Source: JAUSEW01 sp964414015
GTDB lineage: Bacteria; Patescibacteriota; Microgenomatia; Levybacterales; UBA12049
DNA length: 14,528 nt
Direction of reading: 5' to 3'
Assembly (NCBI GenBank): GCA_964414015.1
Contig: CAYPUE010000018.1
Coordinates: 1-14,528, forward strand
This document shows, piece after piece, positions 6,936-12,534 of the stretch (its first letter is position 1; the number at the start of each line of letters is the position of its first letter). A program made the position numbers and the translations under genes. Under the pieces are notes generated by a model. The model was not told the origin of the DNA, did not search any database, and saw only the letters and a list, made by a program, of their open reading frames with translations.

Positions 6936-7190
6936 ATGAATACGCCAATTCAGCTAAAAATTAACTTAACTACTCAACTACAAGAATTACTTGAGTCAAA
7001 AGCAGGTAAGTTTGGCGTGCCACTAACTCAATATGTAAAACACGTGTTGATGAAGGATGTAGAAGACGCAGAATACCCAGTCTTTAGAGCATCTGAAGAA
7101 ACAGAAAGAGCAGCAAGGGAAGCGCTTAAGCAATTAGATCAAGCAGTTGACGCAAAGAGTTTTTTTAAGCAACTACATAATGAACGCTAA
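6936..7190 (+). CDS. RelB-type ribbon-helix-helix antitoxin
   Basis: An 84-residue protein. The N-terminal half (IQLKINLTTQLQELLESKAGKFGVPLTQYVKHVLMKDV split as a beta strand plus two helices) fits a ribbon-helix-helix DNA-binding domain. The C-terminal half (SEETERAAREALKQLDQAVDAKSFFKQL) fits an amphipathic toxin-wrapping tail ending in the FFKQL motif often seen in RelB-like antitoxins. It should neutralise the downstream toxin and repress its own promoter, where a palindrome lies between the -35 and -10 boxes. The gene overlaps the toxin start by 11 bases. It is preceded by a ribosome-binding site, unlike its neighbours. The family level (type II antitoxin) is secure, the subfamily is less so. 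Confidence 0.82.
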   Translation: MNTPIQLKINLTTQLQELLESKAGKFGVPLTQYVKHVLMKDVEDAEYPVFRASEETERAAREALKQLDQAVDAKSFFKQLHNER

Positions 7191-7452
7191 ATTTTCCCCC
7201 TCTGTTCAAGAAGAACTTGAAAAGATACAGCAGAAAGATTGGAAACTTGCTAACAGAATTGAAAAGCAAATAGCATTGTTTGAAGAAAATCCAAAACACC
7301 CCTCACTTCGCACACATAAACTATCTGGCACAATGGACAACATGTGGAGCATATCAATAACCATGAGTATCCGTATGGTATATGTTCTTTTAGATAGAAA
7401 CAGTGTCATATTCGTTAAAATTGGTACACACGATGAGGTATATGGAAAGTAG
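7180..7452 (+). CDS. RelE/YafQ-family mRNA interferase toxin
   Basis: A 90-residue type II toxin expected to bind the ribosome and cut mRNA. The pattern is that of the RelE/ParE superfamily: N-terminal helices (PSVQEELEKIQQKDWKLANRIEKQIALF), NPKHPSLRTHKLSG at 37-50, the strand MWSISITMSIRMVYVL at 55-70, and VIFVKIGTHDEVYGK at the C-terminus. Candidate catalytic residues are H46, K47, R65, H84, D85 and Y88. I chose the ATG at 7180, which overlaps the antitoxin stop and gives a normal family length. An upstream in-frame TTG at 7147 would add 11 residues that do not fit the family. Coupled translation with the antitoxin is expected. Confidence 0.85.
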   Translation: MNAKFSPSVQEELEKIQQKDWKLANRIEKQIALFEENPKHPSLRTHKLSGTMDNMWSISITMSIRMVYVLLDRNSVIFVKIGTHDEVYGK

Positions 7453-7487
7453 AAGAACTAAGTTGGATAAAAGTGCGGAAAAAAAAT

Positions 7488-7516
7488 TTGACAATCAACT
7501 TATAGTGTGATATAAA
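7488..7516 (+). promoter_or_regulatory. Promoter of the 159-residue orphan gene, with shared 16-bp motif
   Basis: Perfect TTGACA (7488-7493), 17-base spacer, TATAAA (7511-7516) with a TGn extension, 8 bases to the ATG at 7525. The stretch CTTATAGTGTGATATA (7499-7514) is identical to the promoter of the VanW-like gene on the other strand (10082-10097). Confidence 0.7.
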
Positions 7517-7524
7517 GCAAGTCT

Positions 7525-8004
7525 ATGGTAGTAACTGAAAGATTTCGGAGAATCAAAGAACGAGCTATTGGAGTAATTGATACTGTTGTTACCGCATGCT
7601 ATCCAGATTCAGGCTTTGTATGGACAGAGACATATAGGCGGAATAGAGATGGAGCCACCTTTTCTATAAAAACGCATAATAGGGGTGGTGAATATGGACT
7701 ACTGATTTATCTGGATGGAACGGTAGCTATGACAGGAAATTCTAGTATTCTTTACAGAATAGATCCTGCTGGGAAAATTATGGATCGTATAGAAGCTGGT
7801 AAACCCCCTAAAGGTTATTTGTTTATACCTCAAAATGATTGGGATAGATATAGAGATGGTGAGCTTAGGGAAATTCTTCAGCAAAAACCTGTGATAATCG
7901 GTCCTGGGTTCAATGGCATGATCGTTGGTGCAGGTTCAACACCTCAATTTTTATCCGAAGGTCCTCATAAACAATTGTTAACAAAACTTAGTAAGAACAC
8001 TTAG
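7525..8004 (+). CDS. Hypothetical orphan protein (159 aa)
   Basis: I do not recognise this protein. It has no signal peptide or membrane segment. The N-terminal 20 residues form a basic helix (MVVTERFRRIKERAIGVIDT). The middle is predicted beta-rich with repeated hydrophobic-aromatic strands (FVWTETYRRNRDGATFSIKTH, YGLLIYLDGTVAMTG, YLFIPQNDWDRYRDGEL). A Gly-rich part follows (VIIGPGFNGMIVGAGSTPQFL). It lies between the toxin-antitoxin pair and the right copy of the flanking direct repeat, and is transcribed alone from a strong promoter, so it may be cargo of the same accessory segment. The start is fixed by the 8-base distance from the -10 box. Confidence 0.7.
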   Translation: MVVTERFRRIKERAIGVIDTVVTACYPDSGFVWTETYRRNRDGATFSIKTHNRGGEYGLLIYLDGTVAMTGNSSILYRIDPAGKIMDRIEAGKPPKGYLFIPQNDWDRYRDGELREILQQKPVIIGPGFNGMIVGAGSTPQFLSEGPHKQLLTKLSKNT

Positions 8005-8060
8005 GCATAATTATTCTTTTCTTTAGCTATTTTTAAAATTTTGTCGGATTTTGGCTTCGG

Positions 8061-8084
8061 GATATTTCGCGGTATTGCAATTTT
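8061..8084 (+). repeat. 24-bp direct repeat, right copy
   Basis: GATATTTCGCGGT, then A, then TTGCAATTTT; same orientation as 6850-6873, 1211 bp downstream. Its TTGCAA (8075-8080) could also serve as the -35 box for the SDR gene. Confidence 0.75.
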
Positions 8085-8114
8085 TTCCATACTGGCTTAA
8101 GATTAATTTAAGAT
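8075..8114 (+). promoter_or_regulatory. Promoter region of the SDR gene
   Basis: Two overlapping possibilities. TTGCAA (8075-8080), 17 bases, TAAGAT (8098-8103) would give a leader of about 10 bases. A second identical TAAGAT (8109-8114) lies 6 bases before the ATG at 8121 and fits the leaderless pattern, but its -35 box is poor. The TTGCAA belongs to the 24-bp repeat. Confidence 0.4.
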
Positions 8115-8120
8115 TTAAAA

Positions 8121-8870
8121 ATGAGACTGGAAAATAAAGTTGCGATTGTTACAGGCGGGGGAAGCGGAATCGGGCAGGCGATAGCCATTCTGTTCGCCAA
8201 AGAAGGCGCCAAAGTCGTGGCTGCCGGCAGAAGACTTGAGGCTTTGCAAAATACTGTAGCGGAAATTGAGAAGCTGGGAGATGAAGCTCTGGCAGTAATA
8301 ACAGATATTTCTTCTTTCCCCTCGGTACAAAATCTTATCCAAAAAACTTTGGAAAAATTTGGCAAAATTGACATTTTGGTGAACAACGCAGGCATTTATT
8401 TGTCAGGTGATGCAGTGTCGACAACCGAACAGGATTGGGATAAAGTCTTGGCAATTGACGCCAAAGGAACGTTTTTGTGTTCCAAGGCAGCCATTCCCTT
8501 TATGGTCAAACAAGGGAAAGGCAAAATCGTCAATACAGCTTCGATAGCCGGATGGGTGGGTTTTGAGGAAAGCTTAGCATACTCTGCGGCAAAAGGCGCG
8601 GTTGTTAATATGACTAGGGAAATGGCTTTAGACTTCGGACCAAAAAATATCAATGTCAATGCAATTGCTCCCGGTGTTATAGAAACGGATATGACCCAAG
8701 GTTTTCTTAAGGATGAAAATGCCAAGAAATCTTTTTTGGACAAAATCCCAATAGGAAGAATTGGCAGGCCTTTGGATATTGCTTATGCGGCTTTGTATTT
8801 GGCATCGGATGAATCGGATTTTGTTACTGGAGAGACGCTGATAATTGACGGCGGATGGACAGCAAGATAA
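8121..8870 (+). CDS. Short-chain dehydrogenase/reductase (FabG-like)
   Basis: A 249-residue classical SDR that uses NAD(P)H to oxidise or reduce an alcohol/carbonyl substrate. The cofactor-binding motif TGGGSGIG is at 11-18, AGRR after strand beta2 near 35-38 suggests NADP preference (inference), NNAG is at 88-91, and the catalytic residues are S141, Y154 and K158 in SIAGWVGFEESLAYSAAKG. The C-terminus (VTGETLIIDGGWTAR) is the standard SDR ending. It resembles FabG and glucose or sugar dehydrogenases. As Patescibacteria usually lack a full fatty-acid pathway, a role in fatty-acid synthesis should not be assumed. Its stop overlaps the start of the PH-domain gene (TAATG), so the two are translationally coupled. 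Confidence 0.93.
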   Translation: MRLENKVAIVTGGGSGIGQAIAILFAKEGAKVVAAGRRLEALQNTVAEIEKLGDEALAVITDISSFPSVQNLIQKTLEKFGKIDILVNNAGIYLSGDAVSTTEQDWDKVLAIDAKGTFLCSKAAIPFMVKQGKGKIVNTASIAGWVGFEESLAYSAAKGAVVNMTREMALDFGPKNINVNAIAPGVIETDMTQGFLKDENAKKSFLDKIPIGRIGRPLDIAYAALYLASDESDFVTGETLIIDGGWTAR

Positions 8871-9412
8871 TGGAAAGAAAAATTTCGGTAACACATATCA
8901 ATGTTCGGCAGAGCATTTTCTTTTTACTTTTGAAGCTTCTGGTAATAGATCTTCTAGCGGCATTTATGGTTTGGTTATTCTTCTCTTCTTTTGGAATAGG
9001 TGGCTTATCAGACCAAATGAAGCTGGAAGTTATCGCAGGAAGCAGAACCTATTTCGTCATCTTAATTATCGTCAAGATATATTTAACGCTATTTATAGTT
9101 ATACAATGGGTTAATGAATATTATGAAATCAGCCGTGATATGGTGACACACAGGCGCGGATTTATCTGGAAGAAAGAAGACCAGTATCCGCTTCGTCATA
9201 TCAGGCTGGTTAGAATAGATCAGGGGATAATCGGGAGGATTTTTGGCTACGGGACAATAGAGCTTTTGGATTGGGATTTGGCCAAATACACGACTTTGTA
9301 CCTTGTGCATAATCCGATGAAATATTTTTATATTTTGGAAGATCTTTTGCCAAGAGCTACATCGGAAAAACACGTCTTAACGGAAAAAATTATTGAAGAA
9401 GACAAAAAATAG
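8870..9412 (+). CDS. Membrane protein with bacterial PH domain (YdbS-like)
   Basis: A 180-residue protein with two hydrophobic helices near the N-terminus (SIFFLLLKLLVIDLLAAFMVWLFF and TYFVILIIVKIYLTLFIVIQW) followed by a cytoplasmic bacterial PH (bPH_2) domain. The domain shows the expected order YEISRDMVTHRRGFI, YPLRHIRLVRIDQGIIGRIFGYGTIEL and LYLVHNPMKYFYILEDLL. Proteins of this kind are small membrane-associated proteins with no fixed biochemical role. I chose the ATG at 8870, which overlaps the SDR stop as TAATG; an upstream in-frame ATG at 8855 would add only five residues. The gene ends one base before the end of the convergent VanW-like gene, with no terminator between them. Confidence 0.87.
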   Translation: MERKISVTHINVRQSIFFLLLKLLVIDLLAAFMVWLFFSSFGIGGLSDQMKLEVIAGSRTYFVILIIVKIYLTLFIVIQWVNEYYEISRDMVTHRRGFIWKKEDQYPLRHIRLVRIDQGIIGRIFGYGTIELLDWDLAKYTTLYLVHNPMKYFYILEDLLPRATSEKHVLTEKIIEEDKK

Positions 9413-9413
9413 A

Positions 9414-10070
9414 TTATAAAGCTGCAACTGTTACCGTAAGAGTTTCGCCATCATAGTCAAACTTAAATTCTATCGGCGCATTTTTGTTATTGGTGATATA
9501 TAGATTTTGTATCTGGCTAGTATAGCTTTGTCCGGGAACATCATAAACCGCTACTCCAAATTCTTTGGGAATTTCCGGAATAGGCATAAAATCATGGTTG
9601 GTAGGCGCTTTGGCGATAAGATCGGCATCTTTGGCAGCCCAATAAATAATTGAAGCTAAATGGCAGACTCCGTCACCTACAAGATAGCCATCGGATTTAA
9701 AGCCTTCCTGTGAATTGAAATGCGCGTTTGAAGTTTTGGCAATCTTGCCTTGATATTCCGGCAGTACATCATCATGGAAAGCAAACGTCTCCTGCGGCTT
9801 AAGCGTAAAACTGTAATGGAAAGGTTCTCTTACTTCCTGCCAGTTTATATTAGCGTCTTTACCAACTTTGTCTTCCATGTAGGCAATATTTAAGAGAATA
9901 TTGTCTTTGAAAATATCGTTGACGAACTTGTTGGCATAACGTTTTTCCAAAGATATGGCACGGGAAGAGAATACCTGTTCGGCAGGTTTATTTTGCTGGG
10001 GAAGAGCTTGGGCAATGGGTAGGTTTATGCCCCAAAATAGCATAACTCCCAAAAGTGCTGGTATAAACAT
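9414..10070 (-). CDS. VanW-domain exported protein
   Basis: A 218-residue protein with an N-terminal hydrophobic signal or anchor (MFIPALLGVMLFWGINLPIAQA). The rest matches the VanW family: the LKPQETFAFHD strand at 90-100, the core GDGVCHLASIIYWAAKDADL at 132-151 (VanW proteins have GGGVCQ-type cores here), NHD at 158-160 corresponding to the conserved H, and the C-terminal IQNLYITNNKNAPIEFKF. VanW occurs near vancomycin-resistance genes but has no proven activity; it is common in Patescibacteria and may act on the cell envelope. The Q of the usual VCQ motif is H here. It is the only clear minus-strand gene in the window and has a leaderless-type promoter at 10080-10108. Confidence 0.85.
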   Translation of the reverse strand: MFIPALLGVMLFWGINLPIAQALPQQNKPAEQVFSSRAISLEKRYANKFVNDIFKDNILLNIAYMEDKVGKDANINWQEVREPFHYSFTLKPQETFAFHDDVLPEYQGKIAKTSNAHFNSQEGFKSDGYLVGDGVCHLASIIYWAAKDADLIAKAPTNHDFMPIPEIPKEFGVAVYDVPGQSYTSQIQNLYITNNKNAPIEFKFDYDGETLTVTVAAL

Positions 10071-10079
10071 AAGTGTTGC

Positions 10080-10108
10080 AGTATATCACACTATAAGCCC
10101 AAAGTCAA
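10080..10108 (-). promoter_or_regulatory. VanW-like gene promoter (minus strand)
   Basis: On the minus strand: TTGACT (plus 10103-10108), 17-base spacer, TATACT (plus 10080-10085) with a TGn extension, then 9 bases to the ATG at 10070. It contains the 16-bp motif CTTATAGTGTGATATA (plus 10082-10097), identical to the one in the promoter at 7499-7514. Confidence 0.7.
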
Positions 10109-10132
10109 GCGCACAGACTTTCGATTTAGGGT

Positions 10133-10162
10133 TTGACAACTGACTTATAATTGTGATATAAA
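10133..10162 (+). promoter_or_regulatory. Promoter of the 247-residue gene, divergent from VanW
   Basis: TTGACA (10133-10138), 18-base spacer, TATAAA (10157-10162) with a TGn extension, 8 bases to the ATG at 10171. It carries CTTATAATTGTGATATA (10144-10160), the shared motif with one extra base and one change. Confidence 0.7.
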
Positions 10163-10170
10163 CTTAACCT

Positions 10171-10914
10171 ATGGCAATGAACTATAAGGAAGTTCCAAAA
10201 GGACTTTCGGAAGCAGATGCAATGAGATATGCAGAAGGTATAAAAGCGATGTCTGATCTTGCTGATTCTCTTGGCGAACAAGGAAAGTTGCCAAAACAGT
10301 TTTCAAAGTTTAAAGCTTCGTTTCTTGCGGCTCCAGCTAAACTAGGAATTGATATTGTAAGTCCTTTATCAGCCGAAACTCAAAAACTCGTTGAACGCAT
10401 GGAACAAGACGGATACGCAGTATATAAGACAACAGGAAGGACTCCGGCAAGCCTAAAATTAGATGGCATGCGTTATTGGCTTTTGGGAGATGAACTTGCT
10501 AATATAACCGCTCCGCCAGCTCTTCTCGCATTTAAAAAAGCTCCTTCTGAATTCTTTTTGCCAGGAAGTCATAATCTTGTTCATGATGAACAAGTTAAAC
10601 TTCTTCCTGAAGAACAGAGAAAAGTTGACAAAAGATATCCAGGCGCAGGTCTTGTTGTAAAAGAAGGAAAACTTCCTGAATGGACAGAAATTGCCTTGAA
10701 ACACTTTAAGGCAACCGGCGTTCGTATTTTTGGCCGCGATTATGAACATAATTACACATGGACTGACACATATAAGAGCGAAAAATTTGGTGCCGGCCGG
10801 GCTCATTTCGGTGGCTGGTATGGGATGGATGGTGCGTTTGCCGATTTGTGGGATCCTGGCGTTGTCGATCCGGGTTTGGGGTTGGCTTCTCTGGTAGAAA
10901 TTCCTCGGAAATAG
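10171..10914 (+). CDS. Hypothetical protein (247 aa), unrecognised
   Basis: I do not recognise this protein. It has no signal peptide or membrane segment. The N-terminal half is helical and charged (LSEADAMRYAEGIKAMSDLADSLGEQGKL, then LSAETQKLVERMEQDGYAVYKTTGRTPASLKLDGMRYWLLGDEL). The C-terminal half is rich in aromatic residues and Gly (VRIFGRDYEHNYTWTDTYKSEKFGAGRAHFGGWYGMDGAFADLWDPGVVDPGLGL), a style seen in domains from mobile or phage-like genes, although I cannot name one. Codons such as CTT for Leu and GTT for Val look more frequent than in the housekeeping genes, an impression that should be counted. The start at 10171 (not the ATG at 10177) follows the 8-base promoter spacing. Confidence 0.75.
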   Translation: MAMNYKEVPKGLSEADAMRYAEGIKAMSDLADSLGEQGKLPKQFSKFKASFLAAPAKLGIDIVSPLSAETQKLVERMEQDGYAVYKTTGRTPASLKLDGMRYWLLGDELANITAPPALLAFKKAPSEFFLPGSHNLVHDEQVKLLPEEQRKVDKRYPGAGLVVKEGKLPEWTEIALKHFKATGVRIFGRDYEHNYTWTDTYKSEKFGAGRAHFGGWYGMDGAFADLWDPGVVDPGLGLASLVEIPRK

Positions 10915-10917
10915 GCT

Positions 10918-10967
10918 CTTGGTATCTTGGTTCTTCGAATTTTTTTCTTGGTTTCCCGAATTTTTGG
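10918..10967 (+). repeat. Tandem CTTGGT repeat of about 21 bp
   Basis: Two copies of a 21-bp unit (10926-10946 and 10947-10967): CTTGGTT, three variable bases, then CGAATTTTT. A third partial CTTGGT starts at 10918. The array follows the stop of the 247-residue gene and runs into the extended -10 box at 10965-10973. Its T runs could help end transcription, but no strong hairpin precedes them. Confidence 0.5.
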
Positions 10968-11018
10968 TATACTTTTCTTAGCCTTCCACCCTGAAGGCGT
11001 AAAGCTAAAGGCTATTCA

Positions 11019-11046
11019 CACTATAATGATACGTATTATTATAGTG
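11019..11046 (+). repeat. 28-bp near-perfect palindrome
   Basis: Arms CACTATAAT (11019-11027) and ATTATAGTG (11038-11046) with an inner palindrome ATACGTAT (11029-11036); only one pair of the 14 fails in DNA, and it would be G-U in RNA. The arms share TTATAGTG with the promoter motif seen at 7499, 10082 and, less exactly, 10144. It could be a dimer-binding site or part of an RNA hairpin. Confidence 0.6.
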
Positions 11047-11062
11047 CATGTCTGTATTCGTG

Positions 11063-11083
11063 CTCCCACTTGTCAAGTGGGAG
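11063..11083 (+). repeat. Perfect inverted repeat with single-base centre
   Basis: CTCCCACTTG (11063-11072), one T, CAAGTGGGAG (11074-11083). A degenerate copy of the right arm (AAAGTGGAAGAT, 11088-11099) follows directly. No T tract follows, so a terminator role is doubtful; a dispersed palindromic repeat is more likely. Confidence 0.65.
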
Positions 11084-11147
11084 ATGCAAAGTGGAAGATA
11101 CAGGCTATTTTATTTGGGATATTTAGGACATGCGAAAAGTTTTAAGA

Positions 11148-11161
11148 TAGCTCAAGAGCTA
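11148..11161 (+). promoter_or_regulatory. Palindrome directly upstream of the L,D-transpeptidase -35 box
   Basis: TAGCTC-AA-GAGCTA (11148-11161). It abuts the -35 box at 11163, the usual place for an operator of a dimeric regulator. No regulator gene is nearby, so the partner is unknown. Confidence 0.4.
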
Positions 11162-11162
11162 C

Positions 11163-11192
11163 TTTACTTTTGCCGAAAATATAGCCTATGAT
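11163..11192 (+). promoter_or_regulatory. L,D-transpeptidase promoter, leaderless type
   Basis: TTTACT (11163-11168), 18-base spacer, TATGAT (11187-11192), 6 bases to the ATG at 11199. Confidence 0.5.
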
Positions 11193-11198
11193 GGATAT

Positions 11199-11879
11199 AT
11201 GAAGAGAATTTCAATTTTCCTTTCCGCAATTTCTCTTCTTGTCTTGGGAGTTTTCATTTACAACCACAATGCTGATAAAACCTGCGGGAATTCAATTTCC
11301 TGTACCAAAAATCTCACAGGCAAATACGAAAACACAGAATCCGGGACATTTTTGGGAAGACAAGTAGGTATTCCGAAGGAGATCGCACAGAATGTGCCTG
11401 AAGGGGGAGTAAGATCGGTTTTGGGCGATACAACCGTTCCGAAAAGAATTGAGGTTAATCTTGACACGCAGCACCTTTACGCATTTGAGGGGAATAAGGT
11501 GGTTATGGATTTTCCCATCTCATCCGGCAAGTGGTATCCTACCCCAACAGGCACATTTCATATTTGGTCGAAATTTCGCTACGTGCGCATGGAGGGCGGA
11601 AATCCGGCAGCTAATACGTATTATAATTTGCCCAATGTACCATTCGTGATGTTTTATTACAATGACGACATCGTACAGTCCAGAGGTTTTAGTCTGCATG
11701 GTACTTATTGGCACAATAATTTCGGCCATCCGATGAGCCACGGATGCGTAAATATGAGGACAGAAGATGCTCAAAGAGTTTATTATTGGTCTGATCCGCC
11801 GGTTACAGGAAATTCCACTTTTGCCAAAGCCAACGAAGGAACAGAAATCATTATTTACGGCCAAGCTCCCAACGAGTAG
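11199..11879 (+). CDS. L,D-transpeptidase (YkuD domain), exported
   Basis: Forms 3-3 cross-links in peptidoglycan, or attaches proteins to it, outside the membrane. The 226-residue protein begins with a signal or anchor segment (KRISIFLSAISLLVLGVFIY, residues 2-21), followed by a linker of about 60 residues. The YkuD domain starts at RIEVNLDTQHLYAFEGNKVV (83-102) and includes SSGKWYPTPTGTFHI. The catalytic motif has HGTYWHNNFGHPMSHGCVNM with H167, H181 and nucleophile C183, as required for activity. The visible Cys29/Cys35 pair in the linker could form a disulfide. It is followed 21 bases later by a membrane-anchored propeller-like protein, and lies near the VanW-like gene, so an envelope role for the neighbourhood is likely. 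Confidence 0.95.
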   Translation: MKRISIFLSAISLLVLGVFIYNHNADKTCGNSISCTKNLTGKYENTESGTFLGRQVGIPKEIAQNVPEGGVRSVLGDTTVPKRIEVNLDTQHLYAFEGNKVVMDFPISSGKWYPTPTGTFHIWSKFRYVRMEGGNPAANTYYNLPNVPFVMFYYNDDIVQSRGFSLHGTYWHNNFGHPMSHGCVNMRTEDAQRVYYWSDPPVTGNSTFAKANEGTEIIIYGQAPNE

Positions 11880-11883
11880 TGTT

Positions 11884-11892
11884 TGATAATAT
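11884..11892 (+). promoter_or_regulatory. Possible extended -10 promoter of the propeller-like gene
   Basis: TGA followed by TAATAT (11887-11892), 8 bases to the ATG at 11901. There is no -35 box at the right distance. The gene could instead be read from the L,D-transpeptidase promoter. Confidence 0.4.
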
Positions 11893-11900
11893 AAAAACAT

Positions 11901-12512
11901 ATGGGTTTTGGAAAAAGTGAAGTAAAGATAATAATTGGCAGTATCGTATTTTTGATCTTGGCTGCAGTTTCTTACAAATTGTATTTTGCCGGGCAAACAT
12001 TTACGGCTCAAGATCAATTGCTCCGGCCTTATCCAAGCCAGACTCAACCTTTGATAGTCCATTCTGGGGACGGAACAGCACAGCTAATTATGCGTAAAGC
12101 CAGCCAAAAGGACGGCTCCATCTCGTATTCATTTTTCGTTGCCAATGGTTCAGGCAAAATCGAGAGAACTTTATTTACTAAAAATATTTCGTCTCCGGTT
12201 ACCATGATGATTCCTGCCAATACTTGGTCACCGGATAACAAATATGTGTTTTTGCGGGAAAATAATTCTAATTCTTTCAGCATATTCGTATTTAAAGCAA
12301 CGGGCGAAACTTTCAGCGGCGGGGAGAAATATCTTAATTTGACTTCGCTCTTTGGCCAACGGAATTTGCCTTATACTGTGGCTGACGTAACAGGGTGGGA
12401 TTCCGACACCCTTTTGCATGTGCATACAACTGCCAAGGAGAAAAACAGCAGGGGACCTTCGTATTGGTTCGATGTTACGGATCGGGCATTCCTCCAACTT
12501 GCAAACCTCTGA
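11901..12512 (+). CDS. Membrane-anchored protein with propeller-like repeat
   Basis: A 203-residue protein with a single N-terminal membrane helix (EVKIIIGSIVFLILAAVSYKLYF, residues 7-29) and an extracellular domain. The domain is beta-rich and contains ANTWSPDNKYVFLRE at about 106-120, the WSPD-K-Y pattern of TolB/WD40-like propeller blades, and a later blade-like segment TVADVTGWDSDTLLHVHTT. At this length only two or three blades are present, so it is not a full propeller. I cannot assign a substrate. It follows the L,D-transpeptidase by 21 bases, and the promoter of the next gene lies within its last codons. The last residues (FLQLANL) end cleanly at a TGA. Confidence 0.8.
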   Translation: MGFGKSEVKIIIGSIVFLILAAVSYKLYFAGQTFTAQDQLLRPYPSQTQPLIVHSGDGTAQLIMRKASQKDGSISYSFFVANGSGKIERTLFTKNISSPVTMMIPANTWSPDNKYVFLRENNSNSFSIFVFKATGETFSGGEKYLNLTSLFGQRNLPYTVADVTGWDSDTLLHVHTTAKEKNSRGPSYWFDVTDRAFLQLANL

Positions 12513-12527
12513 AGCTTGTGTTAAACT
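12499..12527 (+). promoter_or_regulatory. Promoter that fixes the start of the 12535 gene
   Basis: TTGCAA (12499-12504), 17-base spacer, TAAACT (12522-12527) with a TGn extension (12519-12521), 7 bases to the ATG at 12535. It lies at the 3' end of the preceding gene and shows that the true start is 12535, not the ATG at 12418 inside that gene. Confidence 0.6.
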
Positions 12528-12534
12528 CCGTCCC

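Larger units (their letters stand above)
10965..11110 (+). ncRNA. Candidate structured RNA in a palindrome-rich intergenic region
   Basis: TGG followed by TATACT (10968-10973) would start a transcript at about 10980. The first bases form a 5' hairpin, GCCTTC-CACCCT-GAAGGC (10981-10998). Next is a near-perfect 28-base palindrome (11019-11046). Then comes a perfect 10-bp hairpin (11063-11083) enclosed by a longer stem between 11050-11058 and 11097-11105, which needs two GU pairs. A U-rich stretch follows. No credible protein is encoded. This is a structural inference and the RNA is not shown to exist. Confidence 0.3.

Noticed and set aside
7147..7179. TTG start giving a 101-residue toxin.
   Set aside because: The extra 11 residues lie deep in the antitoxin gene and do not fit the RelE family length; the ATG at 7180 overlaps the antitoxin stop as is normal.
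10927..11145. 72-codon plus-strand ORF in the intergenic region.
   Set aside because: It reads through tandem repeats and palindromes, has a non-ATG start, and its hydrophobic composition follows from T-rich repeats.
12418..12534. Upstream ATG for the 12535 gene.
   Set aside because: It lies inside the preceding gene, no promoter fits it, and a promoter with 17-base spacing sits 7 bases before 12535.
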